Below, in pieces: positions 1 to 8,467 of a DNA stretch of 34,539 nucleotides; within the stretch, counting starts at the first letter, position 1, and each line of letters starts with the position of its first letter. Both the position numbers and the translations under genes were made by a program. The DNA comes from Pirellulaceae bacterium (lineage in GTDB: Bacteria; Planctomycetota; Planctomycetia; Pirellulales; Thermoguttaceae), in NCBI GenBank assembly GCA_012744395.1, contig JAAYCB010000389.1:1-34539 (forward strand), in the 5' to 3' direction. Below the pieces are notes generated by a model. The model was given only the letters and a program-made list of their open reading frames with translations, searched no databases and had not been told where the DNA came from.

Positions 1-67
1 CCAGGGCGAGTGCCATCCCGGCGAGAATCGCGGCGCCAGCCAGCTCCGTGCCCATCGGTGAGAACAT
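1..67 (-). CDS. N-terminal fragment of a probable membrane protein, cut by the window edge
   Basis: The minus strand opens an ATG at 67-65 that stays open to the window edge for 22 codons. The peptide begins MFSPMGTELAGAAILAGMAL and continues AL, an uncharged stretch that looks like the start of a transmembrane helix or signal anchor. A strong Shine-Dalgarno sequence, GGAGGG, lies 9 nt upstream of this ATG, which is the main reason to believe it. The gene follows the efflux operon in the same direction and is separated from it by about 360 nt that hold a long hairpin, so it is probably a separate transcription unit. The family cannot be named from 22 residues. A chance ORF is possible. Confidence 0.45.
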   Translation of the reverse strand, partial: MFSPMGTELAGAAILAGMALAL

Positions 68-430
68 CAATCGCAGCCCTCCAGCCGTCCTCCTGCCACG
101 CATGTTCCATGATACATGCTGCGGCGGCTTGCGGCCAGCCGCGCGGGGCCAGCCGCCGCCGGTCGGGCAAGCGCGGAATCTGAATTCCGCGCTTGCCCGA
201 CACGTCCCACGGACTCCGCCCGAGCAAGGATGGCGCGTGTTCGTAAACCGCAGGCGGACTGTCCATCCGGCGGGCCGAGGATCTCCGATCGCAGCCAACA
301 GGCGAAGGAACATTGGATCGGGTGCCCGGGGGCAAGTCACGCGCGGTTCGCCAATCGATGGAACCGCGGGCATCGGTTCACGGGCTCGGTTCGTACGGCC
401 AAGGGTCCAAGCCGCATGGAATCCCGCCTG
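68..430. other. Intergenic region downstream of the efflux operon
   Basis: This 363-nt stretch separates the end of the outer-membrane factor gene from the partial membrane-protein gene. The only clear structure is the long perfect inverted repeat at 162-201. The plus-strand reading frames crossing it are the antisense of the efflux gene and are arginine- and proline-rich, as expected for shadow frames. I see no other gene in it. Confidence 0.6.
162..201. repeat. Long perfect inverted repeat (18-bp arms, 4-nt loop)
   Basis: The arms 162-179 and 184-201 are perfectly complementary around the loop CTGA. The inner arm reads CAAGCGCGGAAT and its complement. There is no T-tract on either side, so it is not a textbook intrinsic terminator. 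It could still act as a 3'-end stabiliser or terminator for the efflux transcript that ends at 431, or be one copy of a dispersed palindromic repeat. Confidence 0.8.
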
Positions 431-2059
431 CTAGGCCCGCGGAGGCAACGGCGGCTGCGGCGCGGGCGCGGGCGGGGGAGCGGGAGCGGGCGCGGGCGCG
501 GGCGCCTCCTGCGGACCGGCCGCCGGCAGGGGCTGCGGGGCGTTGTTGCCCAGGCGGATTTGCCATCCGCCGCCCAAGGCTCGATAGAGCTGGATCAGGT
601 TCTGGGCGACCGAGCCCTCGGCAATCGCCAATTGGTCCTCCTGCTGGGTGAGGAATTGCTGCACGTTGAACACGCGGTTGAAGTCGACGCGCCCTTCGCG
701 GTACTGCGAGGAAACCAGCTCGACCGACTCGCGGGCGGCGTCGGCGCTCTGCGCCAACGATCGGACCTGCTGCTGCGACTTGAGGAAGCTGACGATCGCG
801 TTCTCCGCCTCGGCGTTGGCTTGGAGGACAACGTTCTGGTACTGCACCGCCAGTTGCTGGAACCGCGATTCCTGGACGTGGATGTTGTTGGCCAGGCGGC
901 CGTAATTGAGGATATCCCAACGGAACGCCGGGCCGATCGTGCCCGCAAAGGAGTTCGCGTCGAACAGGTCCTCAAAGCTCATCGCGTCGAAGTACATCGT
1001 GCCGTTGATGGTGAAGTGGGGATACAGTTCGGAGGTGGCCACGCCGATCATCGCACTCTGGGCCGCGACTTCGCGTTCCGCGCGGCGGACGTCGGGGCGG
1101 CGGCGGAGCAGTTCCGCGGGAATCCCCACGGCGACCTGCGGCGGGGCGCTGGGAATGCCCCGCTGACCGTTGAGCATCTGATCCAGGTCTTGGGGCGGCA
1201 TCCCCAGGAGAATGCAGAGCCGGTTGACCGCCTGCCTGCGGCTGGATTCGAGCGGGCGGATGCTGGCCTCGGTCTGAGCCAGGTTCGACAGGCCCTGGGT
1301 CACGTCAAGCCGCGTCACGACGCCGTTGCGGAAACGCTCCTCGGCCAGGTGCAGACTCCCCTGTTGAATCTCGATGTTTTGCTGGGCGTAGGCCAACCGC
1401 TGCTCGGCGATTCGCACGTCCGTGTAGTTGCGGGCGACATCGGCCACGAGCAGGACGAGGACGTCGTCGTAGTTCTCCACCGAGGCGTCCAGGTTGGCGT
1501 CGGCGGCTTCGATCGCGCGGCGAAACCGGCCCCAGAAGTCGAGTTCCCAGGCCAGGCTGGCGCCCAGGTTCCACGTGCTGTAGGGCTGGGCGAAGATCCC
1601 GCCGATGCGGCTGTTCTGGCTGACTTCGGTGCGGGTGTAGTCGCCGAAGGCCTGTTGCCCCTGGGGAAACAGGTTGCCCGCGGCGATCGCCCGCTGGGCA
1701 CGGGCCTCGATGATCCGCAATCCGGCGACGCGGAGCGAGAGGTTCTGGCGGTAGGCCGTGGCGACCAGCTGATCGAGGATCGGGTCGTTGAACGTCCGCC
1801 ACCAGGCCGCGTCGTCGACCGGCCCGACGTTCAAGGCCGGCTCGTCCACGTCGATCCAGTGGTCCGCAACGGAAGCCGCCGGCTTGCAGTAGTTCGGCCC
1901 GACCTTGAAGCCGTTGGCGATATATTCGCGCGTTCCCGTGCAACCGGTGAAAAGCATCAGAACGGCAGCGGCCAAAACGGACGACGCGGGGCAACTCTTT
2001 CGTGGGGGTGCGGGGCTGGCTGGCAACACATCCTGCGACGTTTGATGGCTGAATTTCAT
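431..2059 (-). CDS. RND efflux outer-membrane factor, NodT/OprM-type lipoprotein
   Basis: This encodes 542 residues forming the outer-membrane channel of a tripartite efflux pump. I chose the ATG at 2059-2057 over a longer in-frame extension because GGAG lies 9 nt upstream and it gives a lipoprotein signal with lipobox FTGC and the acylated Cys at residue 40. After it comes the NodT-family pattern around FKVGPNYCKP, followed by the two repeated helical-hairpin halves typical of TolC-like factors, ending near the ALGGGWQ motif. The C-terminus carries an odd extension of about 25 residues made almost only of Ala and Pro (codons within about 434-511), which the family does not need. It is the third gene of the operon after the adaptor and permease; a 318-nt spacer with a strong hairpin separates it from the permease gene. 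The substrate cannot be told from the sequence. Confidence 0.93.
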   Translation of the reverse strand: MKFSHQTSQDVLPASPAPPRKSCPASSVLAAAVLMLFTGCTGTREYIANGFKVGPNYCKPAASVADHWIDVDEPALNVGPVDDAAWWRTFNDPILDQLVATAYRQNLSLRVAGLRIIEARAQRAIAAGNLFPQGQQAFGDYTRTEVSQNSRIGGIFAQPYSTWNLGASLAWELDFWGRFRRAIEAADANLDASVENYDDVLVLLVADVARNYTDVRIAEQRLAYAQQNIEIQQGSLHLAEERFRNGVVTRLDVTQGLSNLAQTEASIRPLESSRRQAVNRLCILLGMPPQDLDQMLNGQRGIPSAPPQVAVGIPAELLRRRPDVRRAEREVAAQSAMIGVATSELYPHFTINGTMYFDAMSFEDLFDANSFAGTIGPAFRWDILNYGRLANNIHVQESRFQQLAVQYQNVVLQANAEAENAIVSFLKSQQQVRSLAQSADAARESVELVSSQYREGRVDFNRVFNVQQFLTQQEDQLAIAEGSVAQNLIQLYRALGGGWQIRLGNNAPQPLPAAGPQEAPAPAPAPAPPPAPAPQPPLPPRA

Positions 2060-2377
2060 GGCATTTTCTCCGCGACAATCGGAATACGACGCTTTGTCGG
2101 TATGATCGTCCTGGCGCATTCGATTCGCGTAGCATTTGCAGCAACGGCCGCAAAATCGTTGTGACCGGAAGACGCGGCGGAAGAACCGGGACAAGCGCGC
2201 CAAGAAGGCAAGGCGGCAAAGTCCGCCCGATCGGAATCCGCAGCGGCGGAGGAGGTCAAGAAATGCATCCGGGCAAAGGCCGCCTGGCGGCCCTTGCCCG
2301 GATGCGTTTGCCCACCTTGCCCGGCCGGCACGCGCCTGACCGGCAGTCAACCGATTGTCCCCGTCCGTCCGAGCAGT
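2060..2377. other. Spacer between permease and outer-membrane factor genes
   Basis: This 318-nt stretch lies inside the efflux operon. Minus-strand translation stays open through much of it, but the peptide is rich in Arg, Cys and Phe without a recognisable fold and has no Shine-Dalgarno-supported start, so I do not call a gene. The main feature is the hairpin at 2265-2305. Confidence 0.6.
2265..2305. repeat. Near-perfect intergenic hairpin inside the efflux operon
   Basis: The outer arms GCATCCGGGCAA and TTGCCCGGATGC pair perfectly. After one A-C mismatch the pairing continues with GGCCGCC and GGCGGCC almost to the centre, about 20 bp in all. No T-tract follows. In an operon spacer such a stem could partially terminate transcription, protect the upstream mRNA from 3' exonucleases, or lower expression of the outer-membrane factor relative to the pump. 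Confidence 0.75.
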
Positions 2378-5300
2378 CTACGCGCGCGGCGCGGCGGGGG
2401 CGGCCTGCCGCCCGTTGCCGGAGAACAGCCGGTAGATCAGCACGTAGAACAGCGGCGCGAAGAGCGTCACGAGGAACGTCGAGGTCACCACGCCCCCGAG
2501 GACACCGATGCCGATCGCGTTTTGCGCCCCGGCGCCCGCCCCGCCGGCAATCGCCAGGGGGAGCACGCCGAAGCCGAACGCCAGCGAGGTCATGAGGATC
2601 GGGCGGAGCCGCAGCTTGGAGGCCTCGAGGGTCGCCGGGATCAGTCCCATTCCCTGTTCGACGCGATTCTTGGCGAACTGCACGATGAGGATCGCGTTCT
2701 TGGTCGTCAGCCCGAGCGTCGTCAGGATCGCGATCTGGAAGTAGACGTCGTTGGGCAATCCCATCGCGCTGGAGCTGATCACGCCGCCGATCGCCCCGAG
2801 GGGCAACGCCAGCAGAATCGAGATCGGCACGGGCCAGCTCTCGTAGAGGGCCGCCAGGCAGAGGAAGATCACGAGCACCGAGAAGGCATACAGCACGCCG
2901 GTCTGCGAGCTGGCCATTCGTTCCTGGTAGGAGAGCCCCGTCCAGTCGAAGCCGATCCCCTGGGGGAGTTTCGCCGTCAACTCTTCCATCGCCTGCATGG
3001 CCTCGCCGGAGCTCCTCCCCGGGGCGGCCTCGCCCTGGATATTGATCGAAGGGAACGCGTTGTAGCGTTCGAGCTTCGGCGACCCGGTCGTCCAGTAGCC
3101 GGTGGCGAAGGAGGAGAAGGGGACCATCTTGCCCGTTTCGTTGCGGACGTAGAGCCTGTTGATGTCGTCCGGGAGCATGCGGAACGGGGCGTCGGCCTGG
3201 ACGTAGACGCGTTTGACGCGCCCGCCCTGGATGAAGTCGTTGACGTAGGCGCTGCCGAAGGCCGCGCTGACGGTGTTGTGGATCGCCGAGAGGGGCACTC
3301 CCTGCGCGCCGGCCTTCTCCCAGTCGATGTCGAGCCGGTATTCGGGCACGTCCTCCATGCCGTTGGGCCGGACATTCGCCAGCCTCGGGTCCTGGGCCGC
3401 CATGCCCAGCAGCTGGTTGCGGGCGGCCATCAAGGCGTCGTGCCCCAGACCGCTGCGGTCCTGCAACTGGAAGTCAAACCCCTTGGCCGTGCCCAGCTCC
3501 ACGACGGCCGGGGGCGCGAAGGCAAAGACCATCGCCTCGCGAAACTGCGAAAACTTGGCCATCGCCCTGCCGGCCACGGCGGTGACCTTCAGGTCCGGCC
3601 GGTCGCGGAGCTTCCAGTCCCGCAACTTGACGAACGCCATGCCCATGTTCTGGCCTCGGCCCGCGAAGCTCGCGCCGGAGATGACCATGCATGATTCGAT
3701 CGCCTCCTTCTGTTCGATCAGCAGATGATCCCGGACCTTGACCATCACCTCCCGGGTCATGTCAACCGTCGCATTGGCGGGCAGGATCGCCTGGACCATG
3801 AGCATTCCTTGGTCCTCGTCCGGCAGGTAGGCCGTCGGCATCCGCCGGAAGAGGAAAACGAAGCCCGCCACGATCAGGCCGAAGATCACCAGATAGCGGA
3901 AGACATGGGTCAGGGCCCGGTTGACCTGCTTCACGTACAGGTCGCGGCTGCGGAAAAACATGCGGTCGAACCAGCGGAAGAACGGGCGCAGGAACCAGAC
4001 GCTGGCTTCGGCCGGCTCGTGGCCCTTCGGCACCGGTTTGAGCAGCGAGACGCAGAGGACCGGCGTGAGGATCAACGCCACCAGCACGGAGAGCATCATC
4101 GAGGCGATGATCGTCACGGAGAACTGGCGGTAGATCACGCCCGTCGAGCCGCCCATGAACGCCATCGGGCCGAACACGGCCGAGAGCACCAGGCCGATGC
4201 CGATCAACGCGCTGGTGATCTGGTCCATCGACCGGCCCGTCGCCTCGCGGGGTGAAATGCCTTCTTCGCTCATGATCCGCTCGACGTTTTCGACGACGAC
4301 AATCGCGTCGTCGACGAGCAGGCCGATCGCCAGCACCATGCCGAACATCGTGAGCATGTTGATCGAGAATCCGAACATCCCGAGAATCCCGAACGTGCCC
4401 AGGATCACCACGGGCACGGCGACCGTCGGAATCAGCGTCGCCCGCATGTTCCCCATGAACAGGTACATGACGAGGAACACCAGCAAGATCGCCTCGAACA
4501 GGGTCCGCACGACGTCGGCGATGGCGACCTCGACGAAGGGCGTCGTCTCATAGGGGTAAACGACCTTCATGCCCGGCGGGAAATAGTGGCTCAGCTCTTC
4601 CATCGTGGCCTTGACGGCGTCGGCCGTCTTCAGCGCGTTGGCGCCGGGCGCCTGGCGGATCGCCAACATGGCGGACTGCTTGTCGTTGTAGAACGCCTCG
4701 ACATCGTAGAACTCGGTCCCGAGTTCCGTGCGGCCGACATCCGCGATGCGGACGATCGAACCGTCGGAATTCGTCCGCACGGGGATGGCGGCGAATTCCT
4801 CGGGCGTCTTCAGCAGGTTCTGGACGATGATCGAAGCATTCAACCGCTGGCCCTCGACCGCCGGCATGCCGCCAAACTGGCCGGCCGAGATTTCGACGTT
4901 GTACGTGCGGAGGGCGGCGACGACATCCGCCACGGTCAGGCCGTAGTCGGTCAGCTTGTCGGGGTTGAGCCAGACGCGCATCGCGTATTGCGAGCCGAAG
5001 GCCTCGACCTCGCCCACGCCGGGAACCCGCGCCAACACCTTCTCGACGTTGGAAACGGCGTAATCGCGGAGGTCCGTCCCGTCCATGCTGCCGTCTTCCG
5101 AGATGAGGGCGACCATGATCAAGTAGTTTCTGGTGGACTTGCTGACCTTGACTCCCTGCCGCTGGATGACCTCCGGGAGGCTCGCCGTGGCGAGTTGCAG
5201 CTTGTTCTGCACCTGGGACCAGGCCAGGTCCGGGTCCGTGCCCGGGGCAAACGTCAACTCGATTCGACTAGCGCCGGCAGAGTTGCTGGTGGCGGACATG

Positions 5301-5533
5301 TAGAGCAGCCTGTCGAAGCCGGTCATCTTCTGCTCGATGATCTGCGTCACGCTGTCTTCGACCGTCTTGGCCGATGCCCCGGGATAGAACGCGTCGATGG
5401 CGATCGACGGCGGGGCGATGGGGGGATACTGCGAAATCGGCAGATTGTAGATTGCCAGGCCGCCTGCCACCATCATGATGATCGCGATGACCCAGGCAAA
5501 AACGGGACGATCCAGAAAGAACTTCGATAGCAC
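2378..5533 (-). CDS. RND multidrug efflux permease, HAE1 (AcrB-like) family
   Basis: This encodes 1051 residues, matching the roughly 1050 of AcrB-type proton-driven inner-membrane pumps. The GTG at 5533-5531 is the start: GGAGG lies 7 nt upstream and the protein then begins with the classic permease N-terminus KFFLDRPVFAWV. Hallmarks include TM1, two large periplasmic loops, and the paired aspartates of the proton relay in GLLVDDAIVVVENVER at about residues 407-408, the same numbering as AcrB. It also has the PTAYLPDEDQG motif and the conserved Lys in TTKNAILIVQFAK in the C-terminal half. The pump takes drugs or lipophilic compounds from the periplasm and passes them to the outer-membrane channel. 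It follows the adaptor gene with a 55-nt gap. No disruption is visible. Confidence 0.97.
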   Translation of the reverse strand: MLSKFFLDRPVFAWVIAIIMMVAGGLAIYNLPISQYPPIAPPSIAIDAFYPGASAKTVEDSVTQIIEQKMTGFDRLLYMSATSNSAGASRIELTFAPGTDPDLAWSQVQNKLQLATASLPEVIQRQGVKVSKSTRNYLIMVALISEDGSMDGTDLRDYAVSNVEKVLARVPGVGEVEAFGSQYAMRVWLNPDKLTDYGLTVADVVAALRTYNVEISAGQFGGMPAVEGQRLNASIIVQNLLKTPEEFAAIPVRTNSDGSIVRIADVGRTELGTEFYDVEAFYNDKQSAMLAIRQAPGANALKTADAVKATMEELSHYFPPGMKVVYPYETTPFVEVAIADVVRTLFEAILLVFLVMYLFMGNMRATLIPTVAVPVVILGTFGILGMFGFSINMLTMFGMVLAIGLLVDDAIVVVENVERIMSEEGISPREATGRSMDQITSALIGIGLVLSAVFGPMAFMGGSTGVIYRQFSVTIIASMMLSVLVALILTPVLCVSLLKPVPKGHEPAEASVWFLRPFFRWFDRMFFRSRDLYVKQVNRALTHVFRYLVIFGLIVAGFVFLFRRMPTAYLPDEDQGMLMVQAILPANATVDMTREVMVKVRDHLLIEQKEAIESCMVISGASFAGRGQNMGMAFVKLRDWKLRDRPDLKVTAVAGRAMAKFSQFREAMVFAFAPPAVVELGTAKGFDFQLQDRSGLGHDALMAARNQLLGMAAQDPRLANVRPNGMEDVPEYRLDIDWEKAGAQGVPLSAIHNTVSAAFGSAYVNDFIQGGRVKRVYVQADAPFRMLPDDINRLYVRNETGKMVPFSSFATGYWTTGSPKLERYNAFPSINIQGEAAPGRSSGEAMQAMEELTAKLPQGIGFDWTGLSYQERMASSQTGVLYAFSVLVIFLCLAALYESWPVPISILLALPLGAIGGVISSSAMGLPNDVYFQIAILTTLGLTTKNAILIVQFAKNRVEQGMGLIPATLEASKLRLRPILMTSLAFGFGVLPLAIAGGAGAGAQNAIGIGVLGGVVTSTFLVTLFAPLFYVLIYRLFSGNGRQAAPAAPRA

Positions 5534-5588
5534 CGCACGCCTCCGTTGGTTGATCCGTCTAGCAAGCCCGCTCGTTGGTCCGCCCGGT

Positions 5589-6890
5589 TTACGTCGCCGG
5601 CTGGGTCGCCGTCTGAGTCTTGGCGGCGGTGGCCCGGTCGGGCTCGAAGGGGACCGCATTGACGGTCGCCCCGGGGCGGACTCTCTGCATGCCCTCGATG
5701 ATCACCCGATCGCCGTCGGAGAGCCCCGAGGAGACGAGCCACTTGTCGCCGACGGCGCGGTCGGTCGAGAGGCCGCGCTGCTGAACCTTCCCCTCGCTGT
5801 CCACGATCAGGGCGATCGGGTTGCCCTTGGGATCGCGCGACACGGCCTGCTGGGGGACGAGGATCGCCTTGTCGTTGACGCCTTCGTCGATCATCGCCCG
5901 CACGAACATGCCGGGCAGGAGCACTCCCTCGGGATTGGGAACGACGATCCGCAGGATCACCGACCCGGTCGTCGGATCGACCGTGACATCGCGAAACTTG
6001 AGCGTCCCCTCCAGCGGGTACGCCGTGCCGTCCTCGAGGACAATCTTCACGCGGTCGGTGCCGTTGTCCTTGAGGCGGCCGTTCGCCAGGCTGCGTTTCA
6101 ACCGATTCAACTCCGCGGTGGATTGCGGCACATCGATGTAGATCGGGTCGAGTTCCTGGATCGTGGCCAGGGCGACGGACTGATAGGCGGTTGCGATCGC
6201 GCCTTCGGTCACGTTCGACCGGCCGATGCGGCCGGAGATCGGCGCGGTGATCTTCGTGTAGCCGAGATTGATCCGGGCGGTCTCCAAGGCGGCCTCCGCC
6301 TGCTTGATCGCGGCGTCGGCGGCGGAGACCGCTTTCTGGTCGCTTTCGACCTGCGCTTCGGCGGCTCGCAGCGAGGCCTTGCCCCACTCGACCTCGGTCG
6401 CGGCCTGGTCGCGTTCCATCGCCGAGGCGGCACTCGTCTTCAGCAGATTCTCGTACCGCTGGCTATTGACCGTGGCGAGCTTCAACGTGGCTTGATGCCG
6501 GCTGATCGCCGCCTCGCTGGCGGCCAACGCGGCCCGGGCCCTCTCGGCCGCCGCCTTCGCGGCCGTGAGGCTTGCCGTCACATTGTCGAATGCCGCTTGA
6601 AACGGAGCCGGATCGATCTGGTACAGAACCTGGCCGGCCTTCACATCGGAACCTTCGGTGAACAGCCGCTTAAGAATCAGGCCGCTGACCTGGGGCCTGA
6701 TCTCGGCGACACGGTAGGCCGATGTCCGCCCGGGGAGTTCCGAAGTCAGCACAACACGCTCCGGCGCGACCGTCATCACGCCGACTTCCGGCGGCGGCGG
6801 CGGAGGAGCCTCCTGCTCGCCGTTGCAGCCCAGGATGGCGAGACCCAGCACCAACGCCGGAATGATCGGCTGTAAGGTTCGTTGACTCAT
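5589..6890 (-). CDS. RND efflux periplasmic adaptor (membrane fusion protein), lipoprotein
   Basis: This encodes 433 residues bridging permease and outer-membrane channel. The ATG at 6890-6888 gives a short lipoprotein signal ending ILGC with Cys22, followed by a proline-rich linker of about seven prolines. Then come the biotinyl-lipoyl half-motif (PGRTSAYRVAEIRPQVSG), a long alternating Ala/Glu/Lys coiled coil at about residues 90-175, the returning lipoyl half (INLGYTKITAPISGRIGRS), and the beta-barrel and membrane-proximal domains (around LLPGMFVRAMI). The Shine-Dalgarno is weak (GAGTGG), and the start overlaps the stop of an upstream leader ORF as TGATG. It is first in the efflux operon, controlled from the promoter at 7276-7304 about 390 nt upstream. 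Confidence 0.95.
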   Translation of the reverse strand: MSQRTLQPIIPALVLGLAILGCNGEQEAPPPPPPEVGVMTVAPERVVLTSELPGRTSAYRVAEIRPQVSGLILKRLFTEGSDVKAGQVLYQIDPAPFQAAFDNVTASLTAAKAAAERARAALAASEAAISRHQATLKLATVNSQRYENLLKTSAASAMERDQAATEVEWGKASLRAAEAQVESDQKAVSAADAAIKQAEAALETARINLGYTKITAPISGRIGRSNVTEGAIATAYQSVALATIQELDPIYIDVPQSTAELNRLKRSLANGRLKDNGTDRVKIVLEDGTAYPLEGTLKFRDVTVDPTTGSVILRIVVPNPEGVLLPGMFVRAMIDEGVNDKAILVPQQAVSRDPKGNPIALIVDSEGKVQQRGLSTDRAVGDKWLVSSGLSDGDRVIIEGMQRVRPGATVNAVPFEPDRATAAKTQTATQPAT

Positions 6891-7252
6891 CAATCCACTC
6901 CAGTGTCTAGGACCGTTGGCCACAGCGAAGCAGCTGAAAGCGAGAGGAAAAGGAGCAGTCTCCTGGACCGCTTTTCCGAAGTCAATCGATTCGTCCCTTT
7001 TCCGTCGCGGTTCCGTTCGAGAAGGTGCGGAGGATCAACCCGTGAAGCCGCCCGCGCTCGATCGGGTCTCCCCAGCTTGGGCTCGCCTTTGAATGCGACG
7101 AGGCGGAGATCGACCAACATGTCTGCCCGCAGCAGGGGATCGGCAGGCGGGGAGGCACCCTCCGTGATCCCCTGGCGAAAGCGCTCCGCCAGTCGCCGAC
7201 TGGCTCTCTCACGGCTACTGCGTTCCGACAGAGTCCGTCTAGGCAGATACAC
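6890..7252 (-). CDS. Doubtful leader ORF ahead of the efflux adaptor
   Basis: The roughly 380-nt leader of the efflux transcript holds one open frame whose TGA (6892-6890) overlaps the adaptor ATG as TGATG, the geometry of translational coupling. The frame can be extended to a TTG at 7276, but that lies inside the -10 box. The first usable start after the predicted transcription start is a GTG at 7252, with no properly spaced Shine-Dalgarno. The peptide, up to 120 residues, is very rich in Arg and Ser, has no recognised domain, and ends in a short hydrophobic patch (LLLFLSLSAASLW). It may be a real small coupled ORF, a remnant, or chance. The arginine-rich composition argues for chance. Confidence 0.2.
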   Translation of the reverse strand: MYLPRRTLSERSSRERASRRLAERFRQGITEGASPPADPLLRADMLVDLRLVAFKGEPKLGRPDRARAASRVDPPHLLERNRDGKGTNRLTSEKRSRRLLLFLSLSAASLWPTVLDTGVD

Positions 7253-7480
7253 CTCTTTTTGACCCAATTTGTGCAATTATAACGACCGTCCAGTCAGATA
7301 TCAAGACCCATCGTATCAAAAAATGACGCGTTCGTCCATTTTCCCTTGCCCGTGAGTCAAAAAACGCAGACTACCGGACGCGGCTCCAACCGGGCAGCGG
7401 TCCGATTGACAAATGCCGAACGGGTGAGGTTCGCGGCCCCCGCCCCAATGGCTCGATGCCGCCAAGCCGATCCCCTGCCT
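6893..7480. other. Control region between the efflux operon and the DUF1207 gene
   Basis: These nearly 590 nt hold no convincing gene. Reading the minus strand from the right, they contain the efflux promoter with embedded operator (7276-7304) and then the long untranslated or leader-ORF stretch down to the adaptor start. The part from about 7260 to 7345 is distinctly AT-richer than the rest of the window, fitting a promoter. Nothing recognisable lies at 7305-7480. Confidence 0.6.
7276..7304 (-). promoter_or_regulatory. Efflux operon promoter with embedded TetR-type operator
   Basis: On the minus strand TTGATA (7304-7299) and a perfect TATAAT (7281-7276) are separated by exactly 17 nt. The spacer is filled by an imperfect palindrome at 7282-7297 (plus strand ACGACCGTCCAGTCAG). 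It matches the perfect palindrome in the tetR promoter at 11 of 16 positions and keeps the GACyG-CAGTC half-sites. Repressor bound there would block RNA polymerase directly. Confidence 0.8.
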
Positions 7481-8422
7481 TCAGTAGTCATACCACAGCC
7501 CCCAGCCGAGTTGCCGTTCGTGTTCCGCATAGAAGGAGAAGTGGGGGCTCCCCCCTTCGTAGAAGTAAAGTCCGGTTCGCAAGAGCCCGTCGAGCGGATC
7601 GTCGCCGCGCCAAGCCCAACCCGCCTGGACGGCGAGATTGCCGCCGAAGTCGAGCTCTTCACGAAGGTGAACGTTGGCGGCGAAAAACGGCGCGCCGTGG
7701 AGTCCCGTGGGTTGGCGCGGGCCGCAGTCGATGCCGAATTGGAAGTGCCACGGCTGGGAGACGTCGTGGTCAAAGGCCCAGCCCATTTCCGCATACAGCC
7801 GGACACAGGGGAGGGGGTAATACGAATATCCGGCCACGAGTGTGTCGCGGGAGTAATTCAGCCGTTGAAACTGGCGATTTCTCAGCAGAAACTCGTCGCC
7901 CACATGCGAGCTGATGTGGTAGAAGCCGAACTTCCAGCGGTGCGGCCCAGCGCCATAGGTTCCGAGGATGTCGTAGCGGTAGTCCGTCGCCAGGACGTCG
8001 AGATTTCCATCCCAATCCTGCCGCAACTTCGCGCCGCCGAGGACATCGACCTGGAATCCCTCCGGCCGATCCGCGGGACCGTAGCGGAGCATCCCCACGC
8101 GGCCGCCGACCTGGGAATCCAGGAATGGGCCGCCATCGGACTCGTCAACGAGCTGCGTCCCCAGCCGCGGCTCCGCAGCGCCCGCCCAGTAGGTGTCGTA
8201 GACAAACCCGCGGGGGCGAATCTGCCAACTCCAGGGCGCGATGGCGTCGGCGGATGAGGTCTGTGCCATTTCGAGGCCGCGCGGGGCGACGAACGACACC
8301 TCCGGCGGAGCCGAGGCCAGGCCGGCTCCGGCGTCGGCGGCAGAGGCGGTCGCGGCCTGGACGGTCCAAGAGACGACTGCCAGGTAGATCAGGCCCAGAG
8401 GGCGGTTGTGATTTGGGCACAT
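7481..8422 (-). CDS. Exported DUF1207-type protein, probable outer-membrane or envelope protein
   Basis: This encodes 313 residues from the ATG at 8422; a GTG at 8452 would add ten. The N-terminus is a Sec-type signal with the hydrophobic core LGLIYLAVVSW and a likely cleavage after ATASA. The mature part is rich in aromatic residues and alternating beta-like segments (for example GGRVGMLRYG, WKFGFYHISSHVGDEF, YSYYPLPCVRLYAEMGW) and ends in aromatic WGLWYDY. This resembles beta-barrel proteins and, from memory, the DUF1207 family frequent in planctomycetes. Its biochemical role is unknown. It starts 45 nt after the tetR stop on the same strand, so it is probably co-transcribed with the repressor and may share its regulation. 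Confidence 0.8.
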   Translation of the reverse strand: MCPNHNRPLGLIYLAVVSWTVQAATASAADAGAGLASAPPEVSFVAPRGLEMAQTSSADAIAPWSWQIRPRGFVYDTYWAGAAEPRLGTQLVDESDGGPFLDSQVGGRVGMLRYGPADRPEGFQVDVLGGAKLRQDWDGNLDVLATDYRYDILGTYGAGPHRWKFGFYHISSHVGDEFLLRNRQFQRLNYSRDTLVAGYSYYPLPCVRLYAEMGWAFDHDVSQPWHFQFGIDCGPRQPTGLHGAPFFAANVHLREELDFGGNLAVQAGWAWRGDDPLDGLLRTGLYFYEGGSPHFSFYAEHERQLGWGLWYDY

Positions 8423-8467
8423 GGCTGTTCGATGATTCCTCACCCATCGCACGTTGCAGTCCCGCCT

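Noticed and set aside
116-2164. 682-codon plus-strand open frame opposite the outer-membrane factor gene
   Set aside because: It is the antisense of a well-supported gene; composition is Arg/Gly/Val-rich without motifs. Long antisense frames are expected at this GC content.
2294-6875. Long plus-strand frames opposite the permease and adaptor genes (2294-3694, 4586-5530, 5475-6875)
   Set aside because: They mirror conserved RND coding sequence, have no Shine-Dalgarno and no recognisable protein family.
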